Assembly (NCBI GenBank): GCA_963169045.1
Contig: CAUJDF010000039.1
Location: 124,001-188,000 of the forward strand
DNA length: 64,000 bases
Source: Myxococcota bacterium
GTDB lineage: Bacteria > Myxococcota_A > Bradymonadia > UBA7976 > UBA1532
Reading direction: 5' to 3'
This document shows, one piece after another, positions 19,792 through 32,332 of the stretch (position 1 is the first letter of the stretch; each line of letters starts with the position of its first letter). Both the position numbers and the translations under genes were made by a program. The notes below the pieces were generated by a model. That model worked only from the letters and a program-made list of their open reading frames with translations, was not told where the DNA came from and searched no databases.

Positions 19792-22293
19792 TTGATCTGC
19801 TTCCGCTGTGGTAGCGACGTCCCCGAAGCTGCGCCGCAATGCCCGAACTGCGGCCAGCGTTTCGCCGGGGCCCGGCGCACCTTCACGACCACCACCACCT
19901 CGTTTCGTGCTCTCGAGAAGCGCCGCCTGCGGGCCGCCAAGGTCGCGGAGACGTTGCCCTTCGCCATCGGCGACGTCGTCCGTTCGCGCTACGAGGTGCG
20001 CGACCTGGTCGGGCGTGGTCCGCTCGGCGTCGTCTATCGCGTGCACGATCAGGAGATCGAGGTCGACGTCGCGCTGAAGGTCTTCGACGCGTCGCTGATC
20101 GACTCCGACGAGTCCCGCGAGGCCTTCCGCCGCACGATCCGGAAGGTCCGCAAGCTCTCGCAGCAGAACATCGTCCGCATCTACGACGAGGACCAGGACG
20201 GCGACCGGCTCTTCTACACGATGCAGCTCCTCGAGGGGCTCACGCTGCGCAAGGTCATCGGCCTGCGTCAGGAGAAGGGCAGTCGGTTCACCGCGCGCGA
20301 GATCGAGCCCATCTTGGGCCAGATCTGCATGGCCCTTTCGCACGCGCACCGGCATACGGCGCACGGCGACCTCAAGCCCGAGAACGTGCTGATCCTGCCC
20401 GACGTGCTGAAGCTCACCGACTTCGGCATGTTCGAGGCGGTCCCGCGCGACCGCTTCGTCGCGGCCCAGGAAGACGCGGGCACAGCGCGCTACCTGGCGC
20501 CCGAGCTGAGGGACGAAGGGCCGATCGATGCCCGCGCCGACGTCTTCAGCCTCGGCGCGCTGTTCTACGAGCTGCTCACCGGTAAGCCGTTCGCGGAGGG
20601 CGCGCCGCCGCCGAGCGTGGTCCTCGAGATGCCCGAGGAGGCCGGCGCCGATGGGGTGGACGGCATCGTCGCCCGCGCGACCGCCACGCGTCCCGAGGAC
20701 CGGTACGAGAGCGCCGAGGCGTTCTCCGAAGCCCTCTCGACCTATGTCGACGCTCAGGAGCTCGGCTCGGTCGACGTCAGCATGGTCGGCGCGCCGTCGC
20801 TCCTCCCCGAAGACGTCACCCGCAAGGTGAAGGTGCCCGCCGGCCTCCAGGACGAGCCCGGCGAGGATCTCCCGACCACCGAGCGGCCCAAGCTGCCCCC
20901 GGCCGCCACGCTGCCGGCCGCGACCCCGTTCTCAGAGCTGACGAGCGAGCCGCCGGCGGAGCGCTCGTACATCGAGGAGCTCGACGCCGACGACCTCGAC
21001 GCGGTGATCGACGAGGCGGGCGAGTCCGTCGACATCCCGGCGGTGCCCGCCTCGCGGGTGGGTCCGCCGTCGGATCTCGGGCCCCGGTCGGCGACGCCGC
21101 CGCCGGTGCGCGAGACGACGCCCATCGGCCCCCCGCCGCCCGCGGTTCGGGCGCGCAGCGAGCCCTGGTTCCTGCGTTCGAACCTGGGCTTCGTGCTCGC
21201 CGTCGTCGTGCTCGTGGGTGGGGTGCTTGCCGGCACCCTCTACCTCATCGACGTGCTGCGCAGCGATCGCGACGCGAAGGACGGCCCGCTGGTCGTGCAG
21301 GTCGAGGGGGGCGGCGTGAGCGCGCCGCCGAGCGAGCCGCAGGTCCTGGTGGTCGCCGCCGAGCCGGTGAAGGCGGTGCCCGACGCGGCCACCGTCGCGG
21401 CGCCGACGACGGAGGCGGCGCCTTCGACGGAGGCGGCGCCTCCGCCGACCAGCGTGGCGGCGGTGAGGTCCGAGCCCGAGGCCGTGAAGCCGGCGCCGGC
21501 GACCGAAGCCCGCGCCGTCAGGACCCCCGCGCCCGCCACCGAGGCGAAGGCGCTCGTCGCCGAGAGGCCGCCGGTTCCGACGCCCGCCGCCACGGAGTCC
21601 GCGGCTTCGCGTCCCGAGCCAAAGGCGGTCGCCGAGGTCAAGGCGCCCGCCGACAAGCCGGTCGCCGGCGTCGTCCGCGCCACCGAGCCCGAGCCGATCG
21701 AGCCCCCGGTCGTCGCGGCGGCGGGCGGCAGCGACAGCCTCGCGTGCCTTGGCGGCATGCTGTTGATCACCAAGGCCGCCTTCCCCAAGGGCTCCGTCAA
21801 GGGCGGCAAGGTGTCCGGGGCCGAGGGCGTCGCGCTGGCGAAGGCCGGCAAGGCGTACTGCCTCGACGCCTACGAGTTCCCCGGTCGCGGGAGCAAGCCG
21901 CGCGCGAACGTCACCTTCACGGCGGCGGAGGGTCTGTGCAAGCAGGCCGGCAAGCGGCTCTGCTCCGACGACGAGTGGCGCCGCGCCTGTCGCGGCCCCG
22001 GCGGCGCCGACTTTCCTTACGGGGGCGAGTTCGACGCCGGCCGCTGCAATACCGAGGACGAATCGGGCAGCGAGCGCAGCATCGAGGCGGGCGGCAAGTT
22101 CTCGAGGTGCCGCAGCGCCGTCGGCGCCTACGACATGAGCGGCAACGTGGCCGAGTGGACGGCGGACCAGACCGTGCGCGGCGGCGACGCCGCCTCCGCC
22201 GACGAGGACGCCGCCTGCTCCGCCGGCGGTCGGCGCGCACCCGGAAGCGCGCGGCCCTCCATCGGCTTCCGCTGCTGCGCCGACCTCCGCTAG
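19792..22293 (+). CDS. Zinc ribbon-Ser/Thr protein kinase-TM-FGE/sulfatase-modifying-like fusion
   Basis: The product has 833 residues. An N-terminal zinc ribbon (C3, C6, C17, C20) precedes a Hanks-type kinase (~60-330): glycine loop GRGPLG, Lys96 in VALK, catalytic Asp193 in HGDLKPEN, and DFG at 210-212. The residue before the catalytic Asp is Gly, so it is a non-RD kinase and should not need activation-loop phosphorylation in the usual way. An acidic Pro/Ala linker leads to a TM segment (~463-487). A long Ala/Pro/Glu-rich stretch then connects to a C-terminal FGE/SUMF1-like domain (~650-833; GKRLCSDDEWRRACRG, GNVAEWT). The extracytoplasmic domain probably senses or binds a ligand. The next gene is a diguanylate cyclase. 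Confidence 0.85.
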   Translation: MICFRCGSDVPEAAPQCPNCGQRFAGARRTFTTTTTSFRALEKRRLRAAKVAETLPFAIGDVVRSRYEVRDLVGRGPLGVVYRVHDQEIEVDVALKVFDASLIDSDESREAFRRTIRKVRKLSQQNIVRIYDEDQDGDRLFYTMQLLEGLTLRKVIGLRQEKGSRFTAREIEPILGQICMALSHAHRHTAHGDLKPENVLILPDVLKLTDFGMFEAVPRDRFVAAQEDAGTARYLAPELRDEGPIDARADVFSLGALFYELLTGKPFAEGAPPPSVVLEMPEEAGADGVDGIVARATATRPEDRYESAEAFSEALSTYVDAQELGSVDVSMVGAPSLLPEDVTRKVKVPAGLQDEPGEDLPTTERPKLPPAATLPAATPFSELTSEPPAERSYIEELDADDLDAVIDEAGESVDIPAVPASRVGPPSDLGPRSATPPPVRETTPIGPPPPAVRARSEPWFLRSNLGFVLAVVVLVGGVLAGTLYLIDVLRSDRDAKDGPLVVQVEGGGVSAPPSEPQVLVVAAEPVKAVPDAATVAAPTTEAAPSTEAAPPPTSVAAVRSEPEAVKPAPATEARAVRTPAPATEAKALVAERPPVPTPAATESAASRPEPKAVAEVKAPADKPVAGVVRATEPEPIEPPVVAAAGGSDSLACLGGMLLITKAAFPKGSVKGGKVSGAEGVALAKAGKAYCLDAYEFPGRGSKPRANVTFTAAEGLCKQAGKRLCSDDEWRRACRGPGGADFPYGGEFDAGRCNTEDESGSERSIEAGGKFSRCRSAVGAYDMSGNVAEWTADQTVRGGDAASADEDAACSAGGRRAPGSARPSIGFRCCADLR

Positions 22294-22302
22294 AACTCGC
22301 CC

Positions 22303-23274
22303 ATGGCTGCAACGAACGACGCCCCGCCGCCCCCGGAGGGGCGCCGTCTGCTCCTGGTCGGGCGCGAGCCCGACGAGCGGCTGTTCCTCAAGGACGCCCT
22401 CGAGGCGCGCGGCTACCGCGTGGTCGCCACCGCGCCGGGCGAGGGCGTGTGGCAGGCGCTGCACGGCCTGAAGCCGGAGATCGTCCTCATGGACCTGCAG
22501 CCGGGCCTCATCGACCCGCTCGAGGACCTGGTCCGCATCAAGGAGATGGTCTCCGCCGAGGCCTTCGTGCCGGTGCTGGCGATCTTCTCCGACAAGGAGC
22601 GCGCGACCATCGTGCGCGCGTTCCAGTCGGGCATCGACGACTTCCTCGTGCGTCCGTTCGAGCACTTCGAGCTCGTCCTGCGCCTCGAGGTGCTGTGGCG
22701 CATGCGCTCGCTCCAGGAGGCGCTCCTCGTCTCCAATCGACGCCTGCACGCGCTTTCGATCACCGACGACCTGACGGGTCTGTGCAACCAGGGCGAGTTC
22801 AAGCGCCGCATGGAGCTCGAGCTGCGCCGAGTGAACCGCTTCGGCATCCCGCTGGCCTGCATCTTCTTCGACTGCGACCGGTTCAAGTCGGTGAACGACA
22901 CGCACGGCCACGTCATGGGCAGCCACGTCATCAAGGAGGTCGCCCGCATCCTCGTGGCGAACCTGCGCGAGACGGACGTGCTCTGTCGCTACGGCGGCGA
23001 CGAGTTCGTGATCGGGCTGCCCGGATGTGATCTCGCCGCCGGCGTGCAGACGGCCGAACGCTTGCGGGCGCTCGTCGAGATGTCGACGTTCCGCCTCGGC
23101 GACGCCGAGGTGCGCTGCACGCTCAGCATGGGCGTGACCGCCGCGCACGTGGGCGAGGTGGTCGACCTCGGAACGCTCCTCGAGCGGGCCGACGAGGCGC
23201 TGTACGACGCAAAGGAAGGCGGCCGCAATCGCGTCTGCGCCCGCGGGGCGGTCGCCGTGAAAGAGTCAACGTGA
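22303..23274 (+). CDS. Diguanylate cyclase with degenerate receiver domain
   Basis: This 323-residue protein has a receiver-like domain (~14-135) and a GGDEF domain (~160-320). The GGDEF site is intact at 231-235, with metal-binding FFDCDRFK and an RXXD inhibitory site RETD at 222-225, so it should make c-di-GMP and be feedback-inhibited. The receiver keeps Asp64 (LMDLQP), but the acidic pair that binds magnesium is replaced by G20-R21 (LLVGREP) and the conserved Lys is Arg117 (FLVRPF). Phosphorylation as in a standard response regulator is therefore doubtful. It starts nine bases after the kinase gene, and its stop overlaps purB by four bases. Confidence 0.88.
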   Translation: MAATNDAPPPPEGRRLLLVGREPDERLFLKDALEARGYRVVATAPGEGVWQALHGLKPEIVLMDLQPGLIDPLEDLVRIKEMVSAEAFVPVLAIFSDKERATIVRAFQSGIDDFLVRPFEHFELVLRLEVLWRMRSLQEALLVSNRRLHALSITDDLTGLCNQGEFKRRMELELRRVNRFGIPLACIFFDCDRFKSVNDTHGHVMGSHVIKEVARILVANLRETDVLCRYGGDEFVIGLPGCDLAAGVQTAERLRALVEMSTFRLGDAEVRCTLSMGVTAAHVGEVVDLGTLLERADEALYDAKEGGRNRVCARGAVAVKEST

Positions 23275-24566
23275 TCGAGCGCTACACGCGACCGGAGATG
23301 GCCCGCCTGTGGTCGCCGCAGGCACGCTACGAGGCCTGGCTCGCCGTGGAGCTGGCCGCCTGCGAGGCGATGGAGGATGAGGGCCTCGTGCCGCGGGGGG
23401 TTGCCTCCCGCGTGCGTGCGCGCGCTCGCGTGGACGCCGACCGCATCGCCGAGATCGAAGAGGTCACCAAGCACGACGTCATCGCGTTCCTGAGCCAGAT
23501 CGAGGAGCAGGTGGGCGAGGATGCGCGCTGGCTGCACCTCGGGCTGACGAGCTCCGACGTCCTCGACACCAGCTTCGCGATCCTGTTGACGCAGGCGACC
23601 GACCTCGTCCTCGAGCAGCTGGACGCGCTCCTCGCCGCGACGAAGCGGCGCGCTCTCGAACACAAGCACACGCCGATGGTGGGTCGCAGCCACGGCATGC
23701 ATGCGGAGCCGACGACGTTCGGTCTGGCGCTCGCCAGCTTCCACGCCGAACTGCAGCGCGACCGCGAACGCCTCGAGCGCGCCCGCGAGCGCATCGCCCA
23801 TGGCAAGATCAGCGGCGCCGTCGGCACCTTCGCCAACGTGCCGCCGAGCATCGAGGCCGCGGTGTGCGCCGAGCTGGGCCTCGAACCCGAGCCGGTCAGC
23901 ACCCAGGTGGTCCCGCGCGACCGCCATGCCGAGCTCTTTTCGACCTTCGCGATCGTCGGCGCCACGATCGAGCGCATCGCCGTCCAGGTCCGCCACTGGC
24001 AGCGCACGGAGGTGGGCGAGGCCGCCGAGCCCTTCGCGCCGGGCCAGAAGGGCAGCTCGGCCATGACGCACAAGCGCAACCCCATCCTCTCGGAGAACCT
24101 CACCGGATTGGCAAGGATGTTGCGGGGTTACGCGAGCGCGGCCCTCGAGGACGTCGCCCTGTGGCACGAGCGCGACATCAGCCATTCCAGCGTCGAGCGG
24201 ATGATCGGTCCCGACGCGACGGCCACTCTACACTTCATGATCTTCCGCTGTGCGCGCCTGATCGACGGCCTCGACGTCTACCCCGAGCGCCTCCGGCGGA
24301 ACCTCGAGCTCAGCGGCGGCATCATCTACAGCCAACGGTTGTTGCTGGACCTCGTGCGCGCGGGCGTGCCCCGTCAGCGGGCCTACGAGTGGGTGCAGCG
24401 CAATGCCCTACGGGGCGACGCGGACTTCGCGTCGCTCGTCCTGGCAGACGCCGACATCGGGCGGCACCTCGACGCCGCCGCCGTGAAGCGGGTCTTCGAC
24501 CCCGCCTACCATCTCCGCCACGTCGACGACATCTTCCGCCGCGTGTTCGGCGAAGAGGGCACCTGA
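23271..24566 (+). CDS. purB: Adenylosuccinate lyase
   Basis: PurB cleaves SAICAR to AICAR in IMP synthesis and adenylosuccinate to AMP. The 431-residue length matches the short bacterial type. Motifs are [11 protein letters not shown], the catalytic-His region [12 protein letters not shown], and the fumarase-superfamily signature [11 protein letters not shown] around 261-271. The start is GTG 23271 inside the stop of the cyclase gene (GTGA overlap). It opens the purine cluster, and purC follows after one base. Confidence 0.96.
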   Translation: MIERYTRPEMARLWSPQARYEAWLAVELAACEAMEDEGLVPRGVASRVRARARVDADRIAEIEEVTKHDVIAFLSQIEEQVGEDARWLHLGLTSSDVLDTSFAILLTQATDLVLEQLDALLAATKRRALEHKHTPMVGRSHGMHAEPTTFGLALASFHAELQRDRERLERARERIAHGKISGAVGTFANVPPSIEAAVCAELGLEPEPVSTQVVPRDRHAELFSTFAIVGATIERIAVQVRHWQRTEVGEAAEPFAPGQKGSSAMTHKRNPILSENLTGLARMLRGYASAALEDVALWHERDISHSSVERMIGPDATATLHFMIFRCARLIDGLDVYPERLRRNLELSGGIIYSQRLLLDLVRAGVPRQRAYEWVQRNALRGDADFASLVLADADIGRHLDAAAVKRVFDPAYHLRHVDDIFRRVFGEEGT

Positions 24567-24567
24567 A

Positions 24568-25467
24568 GTGAACGCCGAGCTGCTCTACACGGGCTCCGTC
24601 AAGAAGGTCTGGACCGTCCCGGGACGCCCCGACCTCGTGCGCTTCGAGTTCACCGACCGCATCAGCGTCTTCGACAAGTGGATCCCGAACGAGGTGCCGC
24701 GCAAAGGCGAGGTCCTGTGCGGCGTCGCATCGTTCTGGTTCCAGCGGCTCGTGTCGCTGGGCGTCCGCTCGCACTTCGTCGAGCAGACCGGCCCGCGCGA
24801 GATGCTCGTCAAGCGCATCGAGGTCGAGCACGACTACGCGAAGATCACGCGCGACCGCCGGCGGGTGCTCGTCCCGCTGGAGTTCATCCAGCGGCACTAT
24901 GTCGCCGGATCGCTCTACGACCGCATGAAGGCGGGCACGCTGCCCGGTGTTCGCCACGACCTGTGGGCGTACGGGCAGAAGCTCGTCGAGCCGTGGTTCG
25001 AGATGAGCACCAAGGTCGAGCGCACCGACCGGCTCCTGGCGCTCGACGAGGCCCTCGCGATCAGCAAGCTCGACGGCTCCGAGCTTGGCTGGATCGAGGA
25101 CGCCTGCAAGCGCATCGACCTGCTCATCGACGCCCAGGTCGAACCGCGGGGGCTGCTCCACGTGGACGGCAAGAAGGAGTTCGGCCGCGACGAGGACGGG
25201 GCGCTGATGGTCGTCGACGTCTTCGGCACGCCCGACGAGGACCGCTGGTGGGACGCCGCCGCGTACGCGCGCGGCGAGATCGTCCAGTTCTCGAAGGAAT
25301 TCGTGCGCCAGCACTACCGCGACACCGGCTACAAGGACGCGCTGTACGCCGCCCGGGCCGAGGGCCGGGCGGAGCCCGACATCCCGCCGATGCCGGCCGC
25401 GCTCGTCGAGCGCACCGCCGACCTCTACGTCTCGCTCTACGAGCGCATCACCGGGGAGAAGCTGTGA
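24568..25467 (+). CDS. purC: SAICAR synthetase (phosphoribosylaminoimidazole-succinocarboxamide synthase)
   Basis: PurC joins CAIR and aspartate with ATP to form SAICAR. The product has 299 residues, somewhat longer than the ~240 of the short bacterial type. It shows KVWTVPGRPDLVRFEFTD near the N-terminus, VPLEFIQRHYVAGS, and the C-terminal signature DEDRWWDAAAYARG with QFSKEFVRQHY. The start is GTG 24568; the stop overlaps the purS ATG by one base. Confidence 0.95.
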   Translation: MNAELLYTGSVKKVWTVPGRPDLVRFEFTDRISVFDKWIPNEVPRKGEVLCGVASFWFQRLVSLGVRSHFVEQTGPREMLVKRIEVEHDYAKITRDRRRVLVPLEFIQRHYVAGSLYDRMKAGTLPGVRHDLWAYGQKLVEPWFEMSTKVERTDRLLALDEALAISKLDGSELGWIEDACKRIDLLIDAQVEPRGLLHVDGKKEFGRDEDGALMVVDVFGTPDEDRWWDAAAYARGEIVQFSKEFVRQHYRDTGYKDALYAARAEGRAEPDIPPMPAALVERTADLYVSLYERITGEKL

Positions 25468-25706
25468 TGAAGGGCCGCGTGACGGTCCGCCTGAAGCCCG
25501 ACGTCCTCGACGTCGAGGGCAAGGCCGTGTCCGGGGCGCTCGCGCGCCTCGGCTTCGACGACGCGCACGGCGTGCGCGTGGGCAAGGTCTTCGAGGTGGA
25601 GCTCGGCGACGTCGATCCCGCGGTCGCCCGCGAGCGCCTCGAGGCGATGGCGCGCAAGCTCCTGGCCAATCCGGTGATGGAGACGTTCTCGGTCGAGGTC
25701 GAGTGA
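25467..25706 (+). CDS. purS: PurS, FGAM synthase small subunit
   Basis: PurS is the ~80-residue subunit that bridges PurL and PurQ in the three-protein FGAM synthase. The 79-residue product begins [18 protein letters not shown] and continues with [22 protein letters not shown], typical of the family. Its presence with separate purQ and short purL shows that the organism uses the multi-subunit complex, not the large single-chain PurL of gammaproteobacteria. It overlaps purC by one base, and purQ starts at its stop codon. Confidence 0.93.
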   Translation: MKGRVTVRLKPDVLDVEGKAVSGALARLGFDDAHGVRVGKVFEVELGDVDPAVARERLEAMARKLLANPVMETFSVEVE

Positions 25707-26394
25707 TGCGGTTCGCCGTCGTCTCCTTCCCCGGCAGCAACTGCGACGACGACTGCGTGCGCGTCGCGACCGAGGTCCTCGGCGAGACGGCCTGGAAGGT
25801 CCGCCACGACGAGCGCGACCTGCGGCGGCCCGACGTGGTGCTCCTGCCCGGCGGCTTCAGCTATGGCGACTACCTACGCTGCGGGGCCATCGCGTCGCTG
25901 AGCCCGGTGATGGAGGCGGTCGCCGCGTTCGCTCGCGCCGGCGGTCCCGTGCTCGGGATCTGCAATGGTTTCCAGGTGTTGACCGAGTCGCACCTGCTGC
26001 CGGGGGCGCTGTTGCGCAACGCCGGTCTGAAGTTCATCTGCGAGGATGCCCACGTTCGCGTCGACGGTCGGCCCACGCCGTTCACCGCCGGCGTACAGGG
26101 CGTGCTCCGGCTGCCGATCGCGCACAACGAGGGGCGCTACCACGCCGACGCCGACACGCTGGCGCGCCTGGAGGGAGAGGGCAGGGTGGTCTTCCGCTAC
26201 TGCGGTCCCGACGGGACGGTGAGCGACGCGTTCAATCCGAACGGCGCGTCGGCGAACATCGCCGGCATCTGCAACGAGGGCGGGAACGTGGTCGGCATGA
26301 TGCCGCACCCCGAGCGCAACGCAGAGCCGCTGCTCGGCAACGGCCAGGGCCGGGCGCTCTTCGACGCTGCGCTCCGGTTGGTGGGAGGCGCGCG

Positions 26395-26398
<4 letters not shown>
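25706..26398 (+). CDS. purQ: PurQ, FGAM synthase glutaminase subunit
   Basis: PurQ is a class I glutamine amidotransferase that supplies ammonia to PurL. The 230 residues contain [15 protein letters not shown], the nucleophile Cys86 in GICNGFQ, and the His201/Glu203 pair in PHPERNAEP. The ATG at 25706 overlaps the purS stop by one base; a GTG three bases earlier is also in frame. The stop overlaps purL by four bases. Confidence 0.96.
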
Positions 26399-28583
<2,185 letters not shown>

Positions 28584-28587
<4 letters not shown>

Positions 28588-29972
28588 AAGAAGACTGGGA
28601 CGACCATTTCCGCGACGAGTGCGGCGTCTTCGGGGTCTTCGGACACCGGGAGGCCGCCAATATCGCCTACCTCGGTTTGCACGCGCTGCAGCACCGCGGG
28701 CAGGAGAGCGCGGGCATCGCGTCGTCCGACGGCCACACCCTGCATGCCCATCTCGGCGAGGGCCTCGTCGCCGATGTCTTCGGCGCCGCACAGCTCGCGC
28801 GTGTGCCCGGTGACCGCGCCATCGGGCACGTCCGATACTCGACGGCGGGCGGCGCGGGGCTGTGCAACGCCCAGCCGATCACCGTCCGCTACGGCGGCGG
28901 CATGATCGCCGTCGCGCACAACGGCAACCTCACCAACGCCGGGACGCTGCGCCGCCGCCTCGAGGCCGAGGGCAGCATCTTCAGCGGCACCGCCGACACC
29001 GAGGTCATCGTCCACCTCTTCGCGCGTTCGCGCGCCGACAGCGTCGAGGGCCGTCTGCTCGACGCGTTGCGGGCCGTCGAGGGCGCATGGTCGCTCGTCG
29101 CCCTCACCGAGGACACGCTCATCGGCGGCCGTGATCCCTACGGCGTGCGTCCCCTCGTCATCGGCGACCTCGACGGCGCCCCGGTCCTCGCTTCGGAGAC
29201 GTGCTCCCTCCACCTCATCGACGCGAAGTTCGTGCGCGAAGTGGAGCCCGGCGAGCTCGTCTTCGTCACCAGGGACGGCGTCCGCTCGTTGAAACCGTTC
29301 GCGCCCGTACGGCGCCGCGCGTGCGTGTTCGAGCAGGTCTACTTCGCGCGCCCCGACTCGCGCATCTTCGACGCCAGCGTCTACAAGGTCCGCCGCGAGA
29401 TGGGACGCCAGCTCGCCCGCGAGGCGCCCGCCGAGGCCGACATCGTCGTCCCGGTGCCCGACAGCGGGACGGCCGCCGCGATGGGCTTCGCCGACGTCTC
29501 CGGCATCCCGTACGGCATGGGGCTCGTGCGCTCGCACTACGTCGGGCGCACGTTCATCGAGCCGGCGCAGTCGATCCGTCACTTCGGCGTGAAGCTCAAG
29601 CTCTCACCGGTCGAGGAGGCCATCCGCGGCCAGCGCGTGGTGGTCGTCGACGACTCGCTCGTGCGCGGGACGACGAGTGCGAAGATCATCGCGCTGCTGC
29701 GCGGGGCGGGCGCGCGAGAGGTGCACCTCCGCATCTCGTCGCCGCCGATCACCCACCCATGCTTCTACGGCATCGACACGCCCGATCGCCGCGATCTGGT
29801 GGCCGCGAACCTGAGCGTCGAGGCCATCCGCGAACGGCTGGGCTGCGACAGCCTCGGTTACCTCAGCCGCGAAGGGCTGCTGACCGCCGCCGGCGGCGAG
29901 GGCCTCGGCTTCTGTGATGCCTGCTTCACCGGCGACTATCCGATCGTCGTCACGGATCCGCCCGACCGGTGA
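28584..29972 (+). CDS. purF: Amidophosphoribosyltransferase
   Basis: PurF makes phosphoribosylamine from PRPP and glutamine, the first committed step of purine synthesis. The 462 residues start with a 12-residue propeptide before the N-terminal nucleophile Cys13 (DECGVFG). The PRPP loop is [14 protein letters not shown]. Cys247, Cys393, Cys444 and Cys447 correspond in order and spacing to the four cysteines that bind the [4Fe-4S] cluster in the Bacillus subtilis enzyme, so this is the cluster-containing class. The start is TTG 28584 in a TTGA overlap with purL. The stop overlaps the start of a multiheme cytochrome gene. Confidence 0.96.
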
Positions 29973-31699
29973 TCGCGGCCCCCGCGCTGCTGTGGTCGCT
30001 GCTCGCCGGGGGCTTCGCGTCGCCGGGGTCGGGGTTCGACGTCCGCTGCGCGCCCTGTCACGGCGCTGGCGGGCGGGGGGACGGGCCCGCGGCGCACCTC
30101 TACCGGCCACCCCCGCGGGACCTCGTGGCCGCGCCTTTCACCCACGGCGACGACCGAGGCGCGATCGAGCGCACGATTCGCCAGGGTCGGCCCGCCACCG
30201 GCATGCCTGCGTTCGGCACGCTGCCCGAGGCGGAGATCGCGGCGCTCGTCGACGAGGTCGTCCGCCTGCGTGTCGCGCGACCCGCCGGCGCCAACCCCAC
30301 GGTCCCCGCGGATCTCGACGCCCACGCCGTCCGAGGCGAGGCAGTCTGGGGCGCGGCGGGCTGCACGACGTGCCATGGCCCCGAGGGCGCCGGCGACGGA
30401 CCGGCGGCGCCGCCGGGTACCGCCGATCTTCGCGCGGCCGCCGCGAAGTCGCCCGTCGACCTCTTCGCCACGGTCACCCACGGACGCAAGGCCATGCCCG
30501 CCTTTGGCGCGGTGCTGCCGGTCGCCGATCGCTGGGCCGTCGTCGCCGCGCTGCGAGCACGCGGGGCGGCGCCGGCGTCCGACGCCCACGGCGCGCTCCC
30601 TCCGCCGGCGCAGCGGCGCGCCGGGATCGCCGACCGCCTCTGGCCTTCCCGGCCGTTGCCCGCCCAGGGGACGCCGCCGACGGGCCTCGTGCCCGCGCGC
30701 CGGACGCTCGACGCCCGCGCTTGCGGCCGCTGCCACCCCGCGGAGCACGCGGCGTGGCGCGTGAGCCGGCACGCGCTCGCCGCCGGCCCCGGCGTCCGCG
30801 CCCAGCTCGTCGACCTGCCGCCAGAGCAGCGCGCCGCCTGCAATGCCTGCCACGCGCCGTTGGCCGAGCAGCAGGACGCCGCCGCCGAGGCGGTCGAGGG
30901 TCGGGAGACGCTGGGCGGCGAAGGCGTCAACTGCGCTGGGTGCCACGTCCGCGGTCACGAGAAGCTCGGGCCGACGACGCCCGTCCGGCGTCGCCTCCCG
31001 GCCGCCCGGATGCGCGCCACCCCGGAGCCGCGCTTGACCCGCGCCGACGCGTGCCTGCCGTGCCACAATCTGCCGCTCGACGTCGCGGTCGCGGGCCGCC
31101 CGCTGCTCGACACCTGGCGCGAGTGGGCCGCGAGCCCGTATCTGCCCGCGGGCGTCCAGTGTCAGCACTGCCACCTGGCCGACGGCGATCACGGCTTCAG
31201 CGGCGCCCACGATCCCGATGCCGTCCGGAAGGCGGTGCGCCTCTCGACGGTCCTGGAAGCGGATGAACTTCAAGTAGAGAGTGAGATCTCGATCTACAAC
31301 ATCGCGGCAGGACACCACTTCCCGACGACATCAACCCCTCGGGGCGTGCTGCGTGCGCGCCAGCTCGATGGCACCGGCGCGCCCATCGCGGACACGGAGG
31401 CGCTCTGGGCCATCGGCCGCACGGTGACCTGGGACGGTCGCCGCTGGACGGAGGTCGCCGACACCCGCATCCCCGCCGGAGGCGTCGGGCGCTGGACGTA
31501 CCGCCGGCCACGGGCCTCGGCGGCGTCGCGCCTCGAGGTGAGCCTGCACTTCTTCCCGGACTGGTACTACGCGGGCCTGTACCGCGACCGCCTGCGGCGT
31601 GCGCCCGCAGAGCCGGCGCGCGCCCAATACGCGCGAGCGCTGAAGGACGCGGAGGGCAGCGGCTTCCTCGTCGCCTGGGAGCGCCTGCCGCTACCGTGA
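29969..31699 (+). CDS. Heptaheme c-type cytochrome, periplasmic
   Basis: The 576-residue protein has a short signal peptide (hydrophobic to ~residue 18) and seven CXXCH heme sites at C27, C132, C252, C291, C322, C362 and C398. The first two hemes sit in class I cytochrome c domains of about 100 residues each (GMPAFG and AMPAFG supply the distal Met). The next five are more closely packed, as in cytochrome c554-like multiheme modules. Residues after ~420 carry no heme motif and look beta-rich. It probably carries electrons in the periplasm; partner and substrate are unknown. The start is GTG 29969 overlapping the purF stop by four bases. It ends one base from a convergent gene. Confidence 0.85.
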   Translation: MIAAPALLWSLLAGGFASPGSGFDVRCAPCHGAGGRGDGPAAHLYRPPPRDLVAAPFTHGDDRGAIERTIRQGRPATGMPAFGTLPEAEIAALVDEVVRLRVARPAGANPTVPADLDAHAVRGEAVWGAAGCTTCHGPEGAGDGPAAPPGTADLRAAAAKSPVDLFATVTHGRKAMPAFGAVLPVADRWAVVAALRARGAAPASDAHGALPPPAQRRAGIADRLWPSRPLPAQGTPPTGLVPARRTLDARACGRCHPAEHAAWRVSRHALAAGPGVRAQLVDLPPEQRAACNACHAPLAEQQDAAAEAVEGRETLGGEGVNCAGCHVRGHEKLGPTTPVRRRLPAARMRATPEPRLTRADACLPCHNLPLDVAVAGRPLLDTWREWAASPYLPAGVQCQHCHLADGDHGFSGAHDPDAVRKAVRLSTVLEADELQVESEISIYNIAAGHHFPTTSTPRGVLRARQLDGTGAPIADTEALWAIGRTVTWDGRRWTEVADTRIPAGGVGRWTYRRPRASAASRLEVSLHFFPDWYYAGLYRDRLRRAPAEPARAQYARALKDAEGSGFLVAWERLPLP

Positions 31700-31700
31700 C

Positions 31701-32276
31701 TCAGGGCGTGAGCGACGCGGTGCGCCGCTGGGTGATCTCGGCAGCGACCGCTTCGGCGGCGCGCGTGTCGCCGAGGGCGAGGTGGGCGGCGCGCAGGGTG
31801 GCGAGGTCCTCGAGTGAGGGGCCCTCGACGGCGACGGCGGCGCGCAGGTGGCGGATCTGCCCACGACGGTCGCCGAGGCGAGCGCAGGCGGCGGCGAGGT
31901 CGCGCTGGATCGCCGGCCGGAAGTGGACGACGTCGTCGTGCAGCACGAGCAACGGCGCGCGGCCGCCGAGCAAGCCGTGCAGCAGGTTGCGGACCGAGGC
32001 CGCCGCCGGCCGCGCTTGCGGCTGACGCAGGTTCGGCGCGTGGAAGTAGGCGTCGACCGCCTGCTCGACGCGGGCCATGGCGCTGACGGCGCGCTGGATC
32101 GCGTCTGCGCCTCCGCCCGCCTCGAGCGCCGCGAGCGCCGCGCGCAGCTCGTCCGCGGCATTGGTCGCGGTCGTCGCCAGCCGGTCGTCGAGGCGAGGCG
32201 CCGCCATCGCCTGGGAGGTCGCGAGCGCCATGCCGAGCAGCCCCACCGCGACGCCTCGTCGAGCCGGAAACCCCAT
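31701..32276 (-). CDS. Exported protein of unknown function
   Basis: I do not recognise this 191-residue protein. ATG 32276 gives a clean signal peptide (MGFPARRGVAVGLLGMALA, cleavage after the AMA triplet); in-frame codons upstream add a further 11 Arg-rich residues. The mature part is Ala-rich and predicted helical (NAADELRAALAALEAG, LRAAHLALGDTRAAEAVAAE), resembling degenerate TPR helices. The gene converges with the cytochrome gene (one-base gap) and is divergent from the PEGA gene. No function can be assigned. Confidence 0.6.
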   Translation of the reverse strand: MGFPARRGVAVGLLGMALATSQAMAAPRLDDRLATTATNAADELRAALAALEAGGGADAIQRAVSAMARVEQAVDAYFHAPNLRQPQARPAAASVRNLLHGLLGGRAPLLVLHDDVVHFRPAIQRDLAAACARLGDRRGQIRHLRAAVAVEGPSLEDLATLRAAHLALGDTRAAEAVAAEITQRRTASLTP

Positions 32277-32297
32277 GCGCACCCTCCGCGGCGCCCT

Positions 32298-32326
32298 TCG
32301 ACAGGGCACATCTTTCGGATGATAAT
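32298..32326 (+). promoter_or_regulatory. Strong-looking sigma70 promoter for the PEGA protein gene
   Basis: TCGACA (32298-32303, 5/6) and GATAAT (32321-32326, 5/6) are exactly 17 bases apart, the best match to consensus I found in the window. The predicted start of transcription, near 32333, coincides with the GTG used as start for the downstream gene, which would make the mRNA leaderless or nearly so. Confidence 0.55.
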
Positions 32327-32332
32327 CGGAAC

